A stretch of DNA of 32,044 nucleotides from an uncultured Gemmataceae bacterium (GCA_937922175.1 CAKZUU010000251.1:1-32044); one strand, 5' to 3'; shown: positions 13,636 to 22,849, counted from the stretch's first letter. The notes: generated from the sequence alone by a model not told the origin. A program made the numbers and translations.

Positions 13636-14226
13636 ATGCTTGAAGTGCAGAACTTTTTGATCAAAGAACGCGCCGCGATTCTTAAGACGACCGACGTCTA
13701 CGACATTTTCGATGCCGACAGCGGCGAACAAGTCGGCATCGCGGAAGAGCGCATTCCGGGGTGGATGAAAACCCTCCGTTGGATCGTTAGCAAGAAATTG
13801 ATGGCCACAACTTTTGAAATCCGTGAACACCCCAGCCATGCCATCGTCGCGAGCCTGAAAAAACCGTTCGCTCTGCTCCGTCCGACCGTGGAAGTTTTCG
13901 ATGCGGAACATCGTCGTTTAGGTTATTTCAAAGCCAAGTTGTTTTCCCTGGGCGGTGGGTTCTACGTTTACGATGACAAACATCAACAAGTCGCCGAGAT
14001 CAAAGGCAAATGGCACGGGTGGGACTTCAAGTTTGTGACGCCCAGCGGGCAAGAGTTGGGCCATGTGACGAAAAAATGGGCCGGCCTGACCAAAGAACTG
14101 TTCACCTCGGCGGACAACTACGTCGTCTCGATCGCGGAGGATCTACGCGATCAACCGATTGCCAAAATCCTGCTCTTGGGGGCCGCGATTGCTATTGACT
14201 CCGTTTACTACGAACAGTCCGGCTAA
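13636..14226 (+). CDS. Scramblase/LURP-one-related protein
   Basis: A 196-residue protein whose layout fits the Tubby-like C-terminal superfamily in its phospholipid scramblase/LURP-one form: repeated short beta hairpins such as YDIFDADSGEQVGIAEE, FEIREHPSHAIVASLKKPF, VEVFDAEHRRLGYFK and FVTPSGQELGHVTKKWAG, ending in a hydrophobic segment (IAKILLLGAAIAIDSVYY) at about residues 174-191, as seen in this family. The function of bacterial members is unknown; eukaryotic relatives move phospholipids or act in defence. No signal peptide is seen. The ATG at 13636 is preceded only by a G-rich stretch within GGGGGCCCC, a weak ribosome binding site. The M24 peptidase gene follows 39 bases later and may be co-transcribed. 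Family call is moderately sure. Confidence 0.75.
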   Translation: MLEVQNFLIKERAAILKTTDVYDIFDADSGEQVGIAEERIPGWMKTLRWIVSKKLMATTFEIREHPSHAIVASLKKPFALLRPTVEVFDAEHRRLGYFKAKLFSLGGGFYVYDDKHQQVAEIKGKWHGWDFKFVTPSGQELGHVTKKWAGLTKELFTSADNYVVSIAEDLRDQPIAKILLLGAAIAIDSVYYEQSG

Positions 14227-14265
14227 CGAGCAGAGCTGGTCGACGACCTCGCTGGAGATTCGAGC

Positions 14266-15357
14266 ATGTTGACCGCGGAGGGATGTCGGCAACGACGTCA
14301 GCGATTGTGGCAGCGCCTGGGAGAGCGTCTGCCGACCGATCGGCTGCTCCTCGCCGATCCCCTGCACCTGATGTATTTGGCCAACTTCCACGTCGATCCG
14401 TTCAGCCTCGGCTTCGACTACGGCGGGATTCTCGAACTCCGTCGCGACGGATCCTGCATTCTTTGGCACGAGAATCGTTTGCCGGATTCGGTGAAATCCT
14501 CGTTTGCCGACGAGGTCCGAGTTGTGACTTGGTACGATGGCCAATCCGCACCATCCGGACCACGGCGGCTGGCTCTCGTGCGTGCCGTCTCCGAGACGGG
14601 CGAGTTTCGTCTTCACGATCGACCGGGTGATCCCTGGGCGGAGATCGTGGTCACGACCTTGGCCCAGATGCGCCGGAGCAAAGACGGGGACGAGATTGAG
14701 TTGTTGAAGCGCTGTGCCCGAGCCGCCGAGGCCGGTTTCGTCTGGGCCGAGCAGAACCTCGCTCCGGGAATGACCGAACTGGATGTTTATGTGGGGGTCC
14801 AGTCGGCGTGCACGAAAGAGGCGGCCCACGCGGTCATCGTGTACGGTGATTTCGCCGTCTCGCCCGGAGCCAGCCGACGCGGCGGTCCGCCGACGCAACG
14901 CGTTCTCGCCACGGGAGACATGTTCATCCTGGATTTCTCGGTTGTGATTCGAGGGTACCGGTGCGATTTCACGAAGACCTTCGTCGTCGGCCGCGAACCG
15001 AATCCGACTCAGCGGCGAATGCATGAATTGTGCTCGTCGGCCCTGCAAGCCGGCGAACGGTTGTTGCGAGCTGGTGTCCCTTGCCAAGCGGTGGATGACG
15101 CGGTGCGGGGCGTCTTCCGCTCTGCCGGCCTGGCGGAACATTTCGGCCACCACGTCGGTCACGGGTTGGGGTTGTCGCACCCAGAAGCACCATTCATTGT
15201 CCGGCATTCGAGTGAGACCTTGGTAGAGGGAGATGTAATCACTCTCGAACCGGGGCTGTACATCGAGGGAGTGGGGGGCCTTCGTATCGAGCACAACTAT
15301 CGAATCACGGCGGATGGATATGAGCGCCTCAGCCAACACGACCTCTCCTGGCGCTGA
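14266..15357 (+). CDS. M24 family metallopeptidase (Xaa-Pro aminopeptidase-like)
   Basis: A 363-residue protein: an N-terminal creatinase-like domain (about 1-135) and a C-terminal pita-bread peptidase domain (about 140-363). All five metal ligands are present: Asp223 in LDFSV, Asp234 in YRCDFTKTF, His299 in GHHVGHGLGLSHPE, Glu328 in TLEPGLY and Glu342 in RIEHN; His305 is the accessory residue. It should be a dinuclear metal enzyme that removes the N-terminal residue before proline, in the cytoplasm. GGAG at 14254-14257 lies 8 bases before the ATG. It follows the scramblase-like gene by 39 bases and converges on the ParB-like gene, 23 bases away. Creatinase and prolidase share the fold, so the exact substrate is open. 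Confidence 0.93.
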   Translation: MLTAEGCRQRRQRLWQRLGERLPTDRLLLADPLHLMYLANFHVDPFSLGFDYGGILELRRDGSCILWHENRLPDSVKSSFADEVRVVTWYDGQSAPSGPRRLALVRAVSETGEFRLHDRPGDPWAEIVVTTLAQMRRSKDGDEIELLKRCARAAEAGFVWAEQNLAPGMTELDVYVGVQSACTKEAAHAVIVYGDFAVSPGASRRGGPPTQRVLATGDMFILDFSVVIRGYRCDFTKTFVVGREPNPTQRRMHELCSSALQAGERLLRAGVPCQAVDDAVRGVFRSAGLAEHFGHHVGHGLGLSHPEAPFIVRHSSETLVEGDVITLEPGLYIEGVGGLRIEHNYRITADGYERLSQHDLSWR

Positions 15358-15380
15358 CCGCTCGAACGACATGGCGTCGA

Positions 15381-15944
15381 TTACAACCCCCGGAGGTGGC
15401 ATACCAGGTCAAACTCGCGGACCAGTTCGTCAAGCCGTGGCTGAATCGTTGCATACCGTTCCCTGGGGATCTCCACGATCAATTCCAACCGATCTGGGTC
15501 GTGCCAAGGGGCGAGCTCTGCGACTGGCTCCAGTCGGAGCGATTTTAAATCAGCGGCATCGAAGCCGGTCAATTCGAGTTCCGGGAGGTGCTGCAACTCC
15601 TCGAGCAGATCACGAAGGGCCTCGGGATCGAAGCGACCTTGAGCCTCGCGATTGTTGAGAACCACATTAAGGGCTTTTTCGCGTGCGGGACTGAGATGAA
15701 CGACCGAGACGGGTACTTCGGTAGCGCCGAGGTCTTTGAGAATTTGGAGACGAAGGTGCCCGCCGACGACGTGCAAGGTCGTCTCGTTCCAAACGAGAGG
15801 CTCAACGAGGCCGAACTCGCGCAAACTGCGGGCCAATCGGCGGTACACCGGGGAGTCGGGCCGGACGGGACGTCGCGGATTGTAGGGCGCGGGGGTGAGT
15901 TGATCCACAGGCAAGAAACGGAGTTGGAAGCCGGACGAATGCAT
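15381..15944 (-). CDS. ParB/Srx-fold nuclease-domain protein
   Basis: A 187-residue protein on the minus strand. The N-terminal part, about residues 8-100, fits the ParB N-terminal domain: LPVDQLTPAPYNPRR, then LREFGLVEPLVWN and VVGGHLRLQILKDLG, where G-G-H-x-R-L corresponds to the CTP/phosphate-binding G-x-x-R box. There is no obvious helix-turn-helix DNA-binding domain, and the C-terminal half (LEELQHLPELELTGFDAADL) recalls ParB-like proteins found with phage or plasmid DNA methylases. It is therefore probably not the chromosome-partition ParB; no parA is nearby. It is divergent from nhaA with 88 bases between starts and convergent with the M24 peptidase. Role unknown. Confidence 0.8.
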   Translation of the reverse strand: MHSSGFQLRFLPVDQLTPAPYNPRRPVRPDSPVYRRLARSLREFGLVEPLVWNETTLHVVGGHLRLQILKDLGATEVPVSVVHLSPAREKALNVVLNNREAQGRFDPEALRDLLEELQHLPELELTGFDAADLKSLRLEPVAELAPWHDPDRLELIVEIPRERYATIQPRLDELVREFDLVCHLRGL

Positions 15945-16032
15945 AGAATCCTACCTCAACACCCCAAGATTCCGACACGCGACTGTTGGATGCGGTCGCG
16001 AGGAAGTCAACCCGGACATAATAGGAGCCAGC

Positions 16033-17388
16033 ATGCCTAAAGCGTCCAAGCCGGTCCGAGTTCCCGTCCAGGCGATGCGGCGTCTGACGCAACCGTTTCG
16101 GCGATTCTTGGAGACCGAGACGTCCGGCGGTATCGTCCTGTTGGTTGCGACGATCGTCGCCTTGGCGTTGGCCAACTCCCACTGGGGCGCGAAGTACAAA
16201 GCGTTCTGGGAAACGCCGGGAGCCATCACCGTTAATGGGTTCAAATTAGAACTATCCCTTCTGCTCTGGGTCAACGATGCGTTGATGACATTGTTCTTCT
16301 TTGTTGTCGGGCTGGAGATCAAGCGGGAGATCGTCTCTGGCGAACTTCGGGAGTGGAGGAAGGCGGCCCTGCCGGTGATGGCGGCGCTGGGAGGAATGAT
16401 TGTCCCCGCCGTGATCTATTTGCTCCTCCGTAGTGGCAAAGAGGGGCAATCCGGGTGGGGCATCCCAACGGCGACGGACATTGCCTTCGTGGTCGGATTT
16501 CTGGCGCTGTTCGGTCGGCGTGTGCCTTTGGGATTGAAAATCATGCTCCTGTCGTTGGCCATCGCCGACGATATCGGCGCGGTCATTCTCATCGCGGTCT
16601 TCTATTCCTCGGACGTCAGTATCTATCCCTTGCTCTGGGCCGCTGTCGGGTTCGGCGCGGTGGTGGGGCTGCGCTACTTGGGCGTCAATCGCATCGCCAT
16701 CTATTTCTTGCTGGGTGCCGCAATTTGGTTCGCCTTTCTCAAGGCGCACGTTCATCCGACGGTGGCCGGTGTGATCCTCGGGTTGCTCACACCCACGGTG
16801 GCTCAATATGAAGGCACCGAGATGCTTGAGAATGTTAATCGGCTGCTGGACCGGATGCGGACGTCGGCTCGGCGCGGACCTGAACAGGTCAATCTGCTGA
16901 ACCAAATCGAATCGGCTGCGTGGCAATCCGTCTCGCCGCAAGAACGCCTCGAAGTAGCTTTGCACCCTTGGGTCGCTTTCGTCATTGTGCCGCTCTTTGC
17001 CTTGGCCAATGCCGGTGTCGAAATCCGACCCGAGTCGATTGGACACGGCGTGGCCTTTGCCGTCGCCTTAGGGCTGTTTCTCGGCAAACCCGTCGGCATC
17101 CTGGCCATGAGCGCCTTGGCCGTTCGATTGAACATTGCTCGCCTCCCCAGCGGCGTCACCTGGCCCATCATGCTCGGTGCTGGTTGCCTTGCCGGCATCG
17201 GGTTTACCATGTCTGTTTTCATCGCAGGTTTGGCCCTACCCGACTCCTTGTTAGACACCGCAAAAATCGGCGTGTTGACGGGTTCGCTGCTCAGCGCCGT
17301 CACCGGCGTCATCCTCCTGGCCATCTTGCTCCCCGAAAGCTCGGCCAGCCACGAAAACGACAATGGCAACGAGAACCTCAGCCATTAA
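16033..17388 (+). CDS. nhaA: Na+/H+ antiporter NhaA
   Basis: A 451-residue inner-membrane antiporter that exports Na+ in exchange for protons. The hallmark residues are present: ATDIAF with Asp149 and LAIADDIGAV with the pair Asp179-Asp180, matching Asp133 and Asp163-Asp164 of the E. coli protein, and the GKPVGI block late in the chain. Twelve or so hydrophobic segments are visible, starting at about residue 32 (GGIVLLVATIVALALA). It is about 60 residues longer than the E. coli enzyme, with a basic N-terminal extension and a hydrophilic segment around residues 270-300 (NRLLDRMRTSARRGPEQVN) that occurs in many non-enterobacterial NhaA proteins. AGGAG lies 5 bases before the ATG. It appears to be transcribed alone. 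Confidence 0.96.
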   Translation: MPKASKPVRVPVQAMRRLTQPFRRFLETETSGGIVLLVATIVALALANSHWGAKYKAFWETPGAITVNGFKLELSLLLWVNDALMTLFFFVVGLEIKREIVSGELREWRKAALPVMAALGGMIVPAVIYLLLRSGKEGQSGWGIPTATDIAFVVGFLALFGRRVPLGLKIMLLSLAIADDIGAVILIAVFYSSDVSIYPLLWAAVGFGAVVGLRYLGVNRIAIYFLLGAAIWFAFLKAHVHPTVAGVILGLLTPTVAQYEGTEMLENVNRLLDRMRTSARRGPEQVNLLNQIESAAWQSVSPQERLEVALHPWVAFVIVPLFALANAGVEIRPESIGHGVAFAVALGLFLGKPVGILAMSALAVRLNIARLPSGVTWPIMLGAGCLAGIGFTMSVFIAGLALPDSLLDTAKIGVLTGSLLSAVTGVILLAILLPESSASHENDNGNENLSH

Positions 17389-17502
17389 GTCGCTCATTCG
17401 GGGGCTGGCCACCGCCCTACCTTTTGGGTCCGCTCGGTCGCTAAAATGACGTGGCCCGGCTGACTCGTGCCCGGGAGGTTGCCGATTCAGGAGATTCCCT
17501 TG

Positions 17503-20500
17503 ATGCTTCGATCCTATCTGGGGATGGCACTCATCTTTGCCTTGGGGATTCATGGACTCGGCATAATGCCCAACCTCTTCGGGCAGACTCCCCCCGAGGC
17601 GATGGTCGATCGACTGATCGTCGCCGAAAACATGCAAGTCCAACTCTTCGCTCATGAACCGGACCTGATGAACCCGACGAGCATCGACATCGACGCCCAG
17701 GGCCGGGTCTGGGTCGCCGAGGCCGTCAATTATCGCCGAATCAATTTCAACCGACCCATCCTCCGACCCGAAGGAGATCGCATCGTCGTACTGATCGACG
17801 AACGAGGTGAAGGCAAAGCAACCAAAGCGGTCACGTTCTATCAAGGGCCGGAACTTTACGGCCCGCTGTCGGTCTGCGTCATCCCGCAACGCGATCGTCG
17901 GTCCTTGCGAGTTCTCGTCGCGCAGTCGCCCGACATCCTCGAATTCTGGGATCGTGACGGTGACCTGAAGGCCGACGGTCCGCCGACGAAATTCCTCAGC
18001 GGCTTCGGTGGCTTCGACCACGACCACGGGGTCCACGGCTTACATCTTGGCCCCGACGGAAAGCTGTATTTTACCGTCGGCGACAGCGGTGTCGGCATTG
18101 GCCGCGATCGCAACGGACAACCGATTCCGCCCCTCCAAGCCCGAGATGGCCGAGGACGCCGCTGGCAAAGCAACAACTCCGATTGCCAAGCGGGAACCGT
18201 CTGGCGCTGCGATCTGGACGGGACCCATCTCGAACTGATCGCCCATAACTTCCGCAACAACTACGAAGCGTGCGTCGATTCCTTCGGCGAAATTTGGCTG
18301 TCAGATAACGACGACGATGGCAATCAACAGACCCGCATCTGCTTCGTGCTCCCCGGGGGAAACTACGGCTACTACCCGCGTGGCCCCGGCCAGAGTCATT
18401 GGCACGAAGAGCAACCCGGCATCGTGCACAAAGTCCTGCGCACGGGATTTGGCAGCCCGACGGGAATCCAGTTCTACGAGGGAACATTGTTTGGACCCAA
18501 GTACTTCGGTGCTTTGCTCCACTGCGATGCCGGGCCACGCGAGGTCCGCGCCTTCTTTCGCCGTCCCAAGGGAGCCGGTTACGAGCTGGCCAAAGAGGTT
18601 TTGCTGACCAGTACCGATTCCTGGTTTCGCCCCAGTGATGTGTGCGTGGCGCCCGATGGCAGCATCTTCGTCGCCGATTGGTACGACCCCGGCGTGGGCG
18701 GTCATGGCATGGGTGATTGGACGCGCGGTCGAATCTACCGGCTGACCCCCAAGGGTCACCAAGGTTACAACCTGCCCCAACTGAAGCTCGACACGCCGGA
18801 AAGCGTGCTGGCGGCGTTTGAAAGCCCGAACCTGCCTGTGCGAATGTCGGCCCTGCCCATTGTCGTCGATTGGCTCAACGACGCCAAAGCAGATTGGCGC
18901 GAACTGAGAGAACGCGTGACGAATTTTACCTCCCGAGGTCGGATAATCTACGCGGCCGCCCAAACGTCAATCGGCCGAGTGAACCTACTGCGAACGCTCC
19001 TGCAATTCAGCAAGAACGATTTCCTCACCGTCTCGGAGACGGAAGCGGTCTTGCGAACGATCGCTCAGCAGTTGGCCTCAAAACAGCTTGGGGGGATTTC
19101 ATTCGACAACCAAGCACTCAGGGCGGTGTCCGAAGTTAAACACCGCATCGGTCGCGAGTTTCTGCTGATGGCTCGGCATTTGGACGTCGAGCAATGCAAA
19201 CCGCTGTTTGACGCACTGGCCAAAGGCTACAACGAGCCGGATCATTTCTATCGAGCGGCGTTGAACATCGCATGTGGCACCGATGCCGCCCGCCGCGACG
19301 CCCTCCTCGCCGAATTCGACCAGCATTTCCCCGAGTGGAATCACAGCGTCGCGGACCTCGTCTGGGAACTTCGACCCAAGTCGATGCTCCCGAAATTAGC
19401 GCGGCTCCTCGCCAACGACCAACTCTCGCCGGCGGAACGGGCTCGCTTGGTGGAGATTCTGGGAGTCTACGACGATCCGAAGACTGCCCGACTCGTTCTG
19501 CAAATTGCTGCCACCGACCCGAGCGAGGTGGTCCAAAATCGGGCGCTCGAACTGCTCCGGACTTACTTGCCCCATCGCTGGAGAGCGATGACGATTTCGG
19601 CTGAGCTTTCCGACACCATCCGGCGGTTGCTGAACGACCCGGCGACACGGATTCGCGGCATGAAACTGGTCGCCGCCGCCAAGCAGGTGACCGAGGTCAC
19701 GAAGGTGATCGCGATTGCTCAGGATCCGTCGGCGCCAACCGAGCATCGACTCGAGGCGATTCGCACCTTGGGTCAATTACCCGACGAGAAGTCGGCCGCC
19801 GCTTTGGCCGATTTGCTGCGACTCACGCAAGAAACGACGCTCTTCCGCATGGAAGTCGCCGCAGCCTTGGGTGCCTACCTCGGCTCGACGGGGAGAGAAT
19901 CCGCCGCGATGCCCGCGATGCAAGCACTGCAAGAGACCCTTCTGGCGAAGGAAAATGTGCCGGAGGAACTCCGCACCGCCGCCTTGGACGTCATCGCCTC
20001 CACCCGCATCGGAACCGATTGGCTGCTGTCGCTTAAAGAAGCTGGCAAGATGCCCGATGCCCTGGTGGGTCCTGTGGGTCGGCTTTTGCGCAACAGCCCG
20101 TTTCAAGCGCAACGCAACAAAGCGATGCTTCTCTTTCCCGCCCCGGGCAAACTTGATCCGGCCAAGCTGCCGTCCCTGGCCATGTTGGCGCGATCCCGCG
20201 GCAATGCGGACCGAGGTCAGCAGCTCCTCGCGGCCAGCCGCCAGAACGAAGCGCAGTGCCTGAAGTGCCACACCATCCGCGGGGTAGGAGGACATGTCGG
20301 ACCCGACCTGTCAATGATCGGCTTGAAAGCCAGTCGGGAAAATTTGTTGGAGTCGATCCTGAACCCGAGTAAGGCCATCGCCGACCAATTCGCGCAATAC
20401 ACCATTGAAACGACGACCGGACAACTCATCTCCGGAATCCTCATCGCTCAAGGCGAAACCAGCGTGACGCTGCGCGATGCCAACGGCAAAGACCACACCT

Positions 20501-21153
20501 TCACGTCGGTGGATGTCGAAAGCATGACCAAAAGCTCCGTGTCGATTATGCCTGCCGACATTGTCAAAGCCTTCACGGAGGATGAACTCCTCGACGTGGT
20601 CGAATATCTCCTGACGCTTCGGACTCCCGCGTACACGCCGATCTCGTGGCAGGTGGTGGGACCATTCCCGGCAAAGTCCATGCTCGATGGATTGGATCGT
20701 GCGACCGACGTCGAGAAACATCCTTTTGTCGAGACCGACACGTTCACGGAAGAGGGCCAACGGAAGGCCATCACCGCTGGTTTTCTCGGGCGATTGAGTT
20801 GGAATGAACTTCGAGTCGATGGTCATGGTTATGTCGACCTGGCAACGCGATATGGAGCGGCCAGCCAGAATTCCTTCTCCTACGCTTTTGCGTCTGTTCA
20901 CTCTCCGACCGATCAAGCAGCCACCATCTTGTTGGGCAGTGACGACGGCGCGAAGTTGTTCGTCAATGGCGAATTGGTCGTCACCGTGCGGGAAACTCGA
21001 GCCGCTTCCCCCGATCAAAACCGCGTGCCAGTCCGCTTGAAAAAAGGGAGGAATACACTGCTGCTGAAGGTGGCCAACGGCGACGGCCCCCACGGCTTCT
21101 ATCTGACCATTGAAAGTGGCCAGGAATTGAAGGCGGCGAGCATCGCTCCTTGA
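17503..21153 (+). CDS. Exported PVC-type dehydrogenase fused to heme-binding cytochrome domain
   Basis: A 1216-residue exported protein. Residues 1-27 are a signal peptide (MLRSYLGMALIFALGIHGLG). Residues about 30-430 form the 'PVC-type membrane-bound dehydrogenase' beta-propeller (NPTSIDIDAQGRVWVAEAVN; FDHDHGVHGLHLGPDGKLYF; PSDVCVAPDGSIFVADWYD). Residues about 440-880 look like HEAT-type helical repeats. The planctomycete heme-binding region follows, with CLKCH at about 918-922, GGHVGPDLSMIGLKASRENL and a closing helix ELLDVVEYLLTLR. Residues about 1035-1216 form a beta-rich module with SDDGAKLFVNGELVV, like a PA14/jelly-roll sugar-binding domain. It probably oxidises a carbohydrate or alcohol in the periplasm; the substrate is unknown. 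The ATG at 17503 starts the signal peptide and has AGGAG at 17489-17493. Such giant proteins are a hallmark of planctomycetes. Confidence 0.93.
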   Translation: MLRSYLGMALIFALGIHGLGIMPNLFGQTPPEAMVDRLIVAENMQVQLFAHEPDLMNPTSIDIDAQGRVWVAEAVNYRRINFNRPILRPEGDRIVVLIDERGEGKATKAVTFYQGPELYGPLSVCVIPQRDRRSLRVLVAQSPDILEFWDRDGDLKADGPPTKFLSGFGGFDHDHGVHGLHLGPDGKLYFTVGDSGVGIGRDRNGQPIPPLQARDGRGRRWQSNNSDCQAGTVWRCDLDGTHLELIAHNFRNNYEACVDSFGEIWLSDNDDDGNQQTRICFVLPGGNYGYYPRGPGQSHWHEEQPGIVHKVLRTGFGSPTGIQFYEGTLFGPKYFGALLHCDAGPREVRAFFRRPKGAGYELAKEVLLTSTDSWFRPSDVCVAPDGSIFVADWYDPGVGGHGMGDWTRGRIYRLTPKGHQGYNLPQLKLDTPESVLAAFESPNLPVRMSALPIVVDWLNDAKADWRELRERVTNFTSRGRIIYAAAQTSIGRVNLLRTLLQFSKNDFLTVSETEAVLRTIAQQLASKQLGGISFDNQALRAVSEVKHRIGREFLLMARHLDVEQCKPLFDALAKGYNEPDHFYRAALNIACGTDAARRDALLAEFDQHFPEWNHSVADLVWELRPKSMLPKLARLLANDQLSPAERARLVEILGVYDDPKTARLVLQIAATDPSEVVQNRALELLRTYLPHRWRAMTISAELSDTIRRLLNDPATRIRGMKLVAAAKQVTEVTKVIAIAQDPSAPTEHRLEAIRTLGQLPDEKSAAALADLLRLTQETTLFRMEVAAALGAYLGSTGRESAAMPAMQALQETLLAKENVPEELRTAALDVIASTRIGTDWLLSLKEAGKMPDALVGPVGRLLRNSPFQAQRNKAMLLFPAPGKLDPAKLPSLAMLARSRGNADRGQQLLAASRQNEAQCLKCHTIRGVGGHVGPDLSMIGLKASRENLLESILNPSKAIADQFAQYTIETTTGQLISGILIAQGETSVTLRDANGKDHTFTSVDVESMTKSSVSIMPADIVKAFTEDELLDVVEYLLTLRTPAYTPISWQVVGPFPAKSMLDGLDRATDVEKHPFVETDTFTEEGQRKAITAGFLGRLSWNELRVDGHGYVDLATRYGAASQNSFSYAFASVHSPTDQAATILLGSDDGAKLFVNGELVVTVRETRAASPDQNRVPVRLKKGRNTLLLKVANGDGPHGFYLTIESGQELKAASIAP

Positions 21154-21354
21154 TCTCGCGCTTCGCCCGCGCGGCCTGCATCGCCCGACCGGGGAAAGGT
21201 GCTTCTTCGCCACGATTGATCCGACCGGTGTCCGCGACGAACTCGGCAACCACTGTCGACGGCGTGGTTGTTCCTCGGTGCTTGGTGTGCCTGCTCCCGT
21301 GGGCCGTGACCGTCTCCCACCGATCACCCGGCAACAGGAAATTGAGAGACATCG

Positions 21355-21400
21355 AAAAACCCCGGCACCTTTCGGCCGAGAAGGCCACCGGCTGCCGGGG
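21355..21400 (-). terminator. Intrinsic terminator of the three-gene minus-strand unit
   Basis: Read on the minus strand, CCCCGGCA pairs with TGCCGGGG (8 bp) around an inner GGCC-TTCTC-GGCC hairpin and is followed directly by TTTTT. It lies 40-85 bases after the stop at 21440, the end of the His-rich propeller gene, in the convergent gap behind the PVC dehydrogenase. Confidence 0.75.
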
Positions 21401-21439
21401 GTGAGGGAGAATTTCGAGTGCTCGAGATCGAACCGAAGC

Positions 21440-22849
21440 TCAATCCTCGGTTTCGAGTCCGCCCCGAGCGACGATCATGGTGGGCATGCCGCCGACTTTG
21501 AAAGTCGTCACAAATTCCAGATTTTTCAATGAAAGGACGGAAATGGTGCCGTCCCCCGGGTTCGTGATCAACACACAGCGACCATCCGCATCGACAGCGG
21601 CGTCATGATGCCCGTAGTGTCCATCGACGGCGCTTTGACCGACGGGCAGAGATTTGATGAGTTTGGCATCGGAAAAGTCGCCGTTGCGGTCGGGATCGAG
21701 ATCGATCACATCGAGCGTGTCTTCCGCTTCGACGCCTTTGTCATGATCGTGGAAAACCAGGGCCAACATTCGGCCCACGACGGTTTTCACGATGATGGGC
21801 GTGACAGGCTTGGTCCCCTCGTGACCAGCAAGTGAAATGAACTTCGGCGTGGGTTCGGCGGCGGCAGCATCGATGAGCACCAATTGGCCGCTTTGCCCTT
21901 TCCCGGTCACACAAAAAACGAATCGACCGAAAGTGGCGAAGGCCCCCGTGCGGAGCGGTTTGTCGCCATCCTGCCCCAAGTCAATGTGATGGACCTTCAC
22001 TTCCTCCGGCTTGGCAGACGCCGTGCGATCGACTTGGACCCAACACAATCCTTGGGCCGGGGCAAAAAAGACTTTGTCCGCCGCCGTCGTCGCGCCATGA
22101 ATGACTCCCGAGGGCAGGTAGAAGGAATAAGCAGGTTCACACGGTCCACCGTCGCGAATGGGGGTGACATCGACGCGGCCCTTGTTAGGGCCGCCGCCGT
22201 CAATCCATGCGGAGTAACCAACCTTGCCATCAACGACGGCGAGGGTGATGTGATTACCGCCCCCTTTGATGAACAGCGGTTGATCTTTCCCACCGTGGAC
22301 ATATTTGACCGGATTGACTCTTGTGTAGCCGTTGCGCAGGTCATTGGCGAGGTAGAAGGAGTCGCCATAGAGGTACAGGTGGGCCGGGTTACCCTGTTCC
22401 TTGTCGAGGCGATGATCGCAAACGGCAGGGGCCTTGTAATACCAGTGGCCGTGATCGCCATGTTCCTGGTAAGTCACACCGGTGTTGACCAGAATCCAGC
22501 CACTTTCAAATTTGCCGGCTTCCTGGTCACGAACGCCCACCATGAGAAAACCGTGACTTTCGGCCATTTGCACCAACGTTTGTTTCGATGCGTCGAGAGG
22601 CTTCCAACCGGGGAGGTCGGCCGGAGCTTGCAATTTGACCCGGCCTTGGTCGTCGAGCTTGACATCGGCCCAACGAAGAGTCCGATCCTGATGATTTTGG
22701 AAAAAGAGGCGAGTCAGCGTGCGCGGCGGATCACCAACGGGAACGCCGTCGATTTTGGTCGTCGTTGAAGTCGTTTGAGGAGGGGCAGCAATGGCGGCCG
22801 TCAGTCCGAGCAGAATTGTGCCCATCGTAAATACAAACGAGTGTCCCAT
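21440..22849 (-). CDS. Exported His-rich beta-propeller protein, possible metal-binding (AztD-like)
   Basis: A 469-residue protein with a signal peptide (MGHSFVFTMGTILLGLTAAIAA, likely cut near residue 22). The rest is beta-rich with propeller-like repeats such as GRFVFCVTGKGQSGQLVLID and GRCVLITNPGDGTISVLSLK. Two histidine clusters stand out: YQEHGDHGHWYY at about residue 130 and GHYGHHDAAVD at about 412. The first recalls the E-D-H-G-D-H loop that I remember from the periplasmic zinc chaperone AztD; no aztABC transporter genes are in view, so a metal role is only an inference. AAGGAG lies 8 bases before the ATG. It is 30 bases after the PQQ-propeller gene, is the last gene of the unit and is followed by a terminator. 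Not a DUF1080 or YncE protein as far as can be seen. Confidence 0.75.
   Translation of the reverse strand: MGHSFVFTMGTILLGLTAAIAAPPQTTSTTTKIDGVPVGDPPRTLTRLFFQNHQDRTLRWADVKLDDQGRVKLQAPADLPGWKPLDASKQTLVQMAESHGFLMVGVRDQEAGKFESGWILVNTGVTYQEHGDHGHWYYKAPAVCDHRLDKEQGNPAHLYLYGDSFYLANDLRNGYTRVNPVKYVHGGKDQPLFIKGGGNHITLAVVDGKVGYSAWIDGGGPNKGRVDVTPIRDGGPCEPAYSFYLPSGVIHGATTAADKVFFAPAQGLCWVQVDRTASAKPEEVKVHHIDLGQDGDKPLRTGAFATFGRFVFCVTGKGQSGQLVLIDAAAAEPTPKFISLAGHEGTKPVTPIIVKTVVGRMLALVFHDHDKGVEAEDTLDVIDLDPDRNGDFSDAKLIKSLPVGQSAVDGHYGHHDAAVDADGRCVLITNPGDGTISVLSLKNLEFVTTFKVGGMPTMIVARGGLETED

Noticed and set aside
14143-15402. Minus-strand frame of 419 codons opposite the M24 peptidase
   Set aside because: Shadow of a gene with all catalytic residues intact; no recognisable domain or ribosome binding site.
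17389-17430. GGGC...GCCC then TTTT after nhaA as a terminator
   Set aside because: Only four base pairs and the T run is interrupted and displaced.
20311-21327. Minus-strand frame of 338 codons opposite the PVC dehydrogenase C-terminus
   Set aside because: Overlaps the CXXCH domain and the terminator region; no family resemblance.
21884-22768. Plus-strand frame of 294 codons opposite the His-rich propeller
   Set aside because: The minus-strand gene has a signal peptide, a ribosome binding site and operon context; the plus frame has none.
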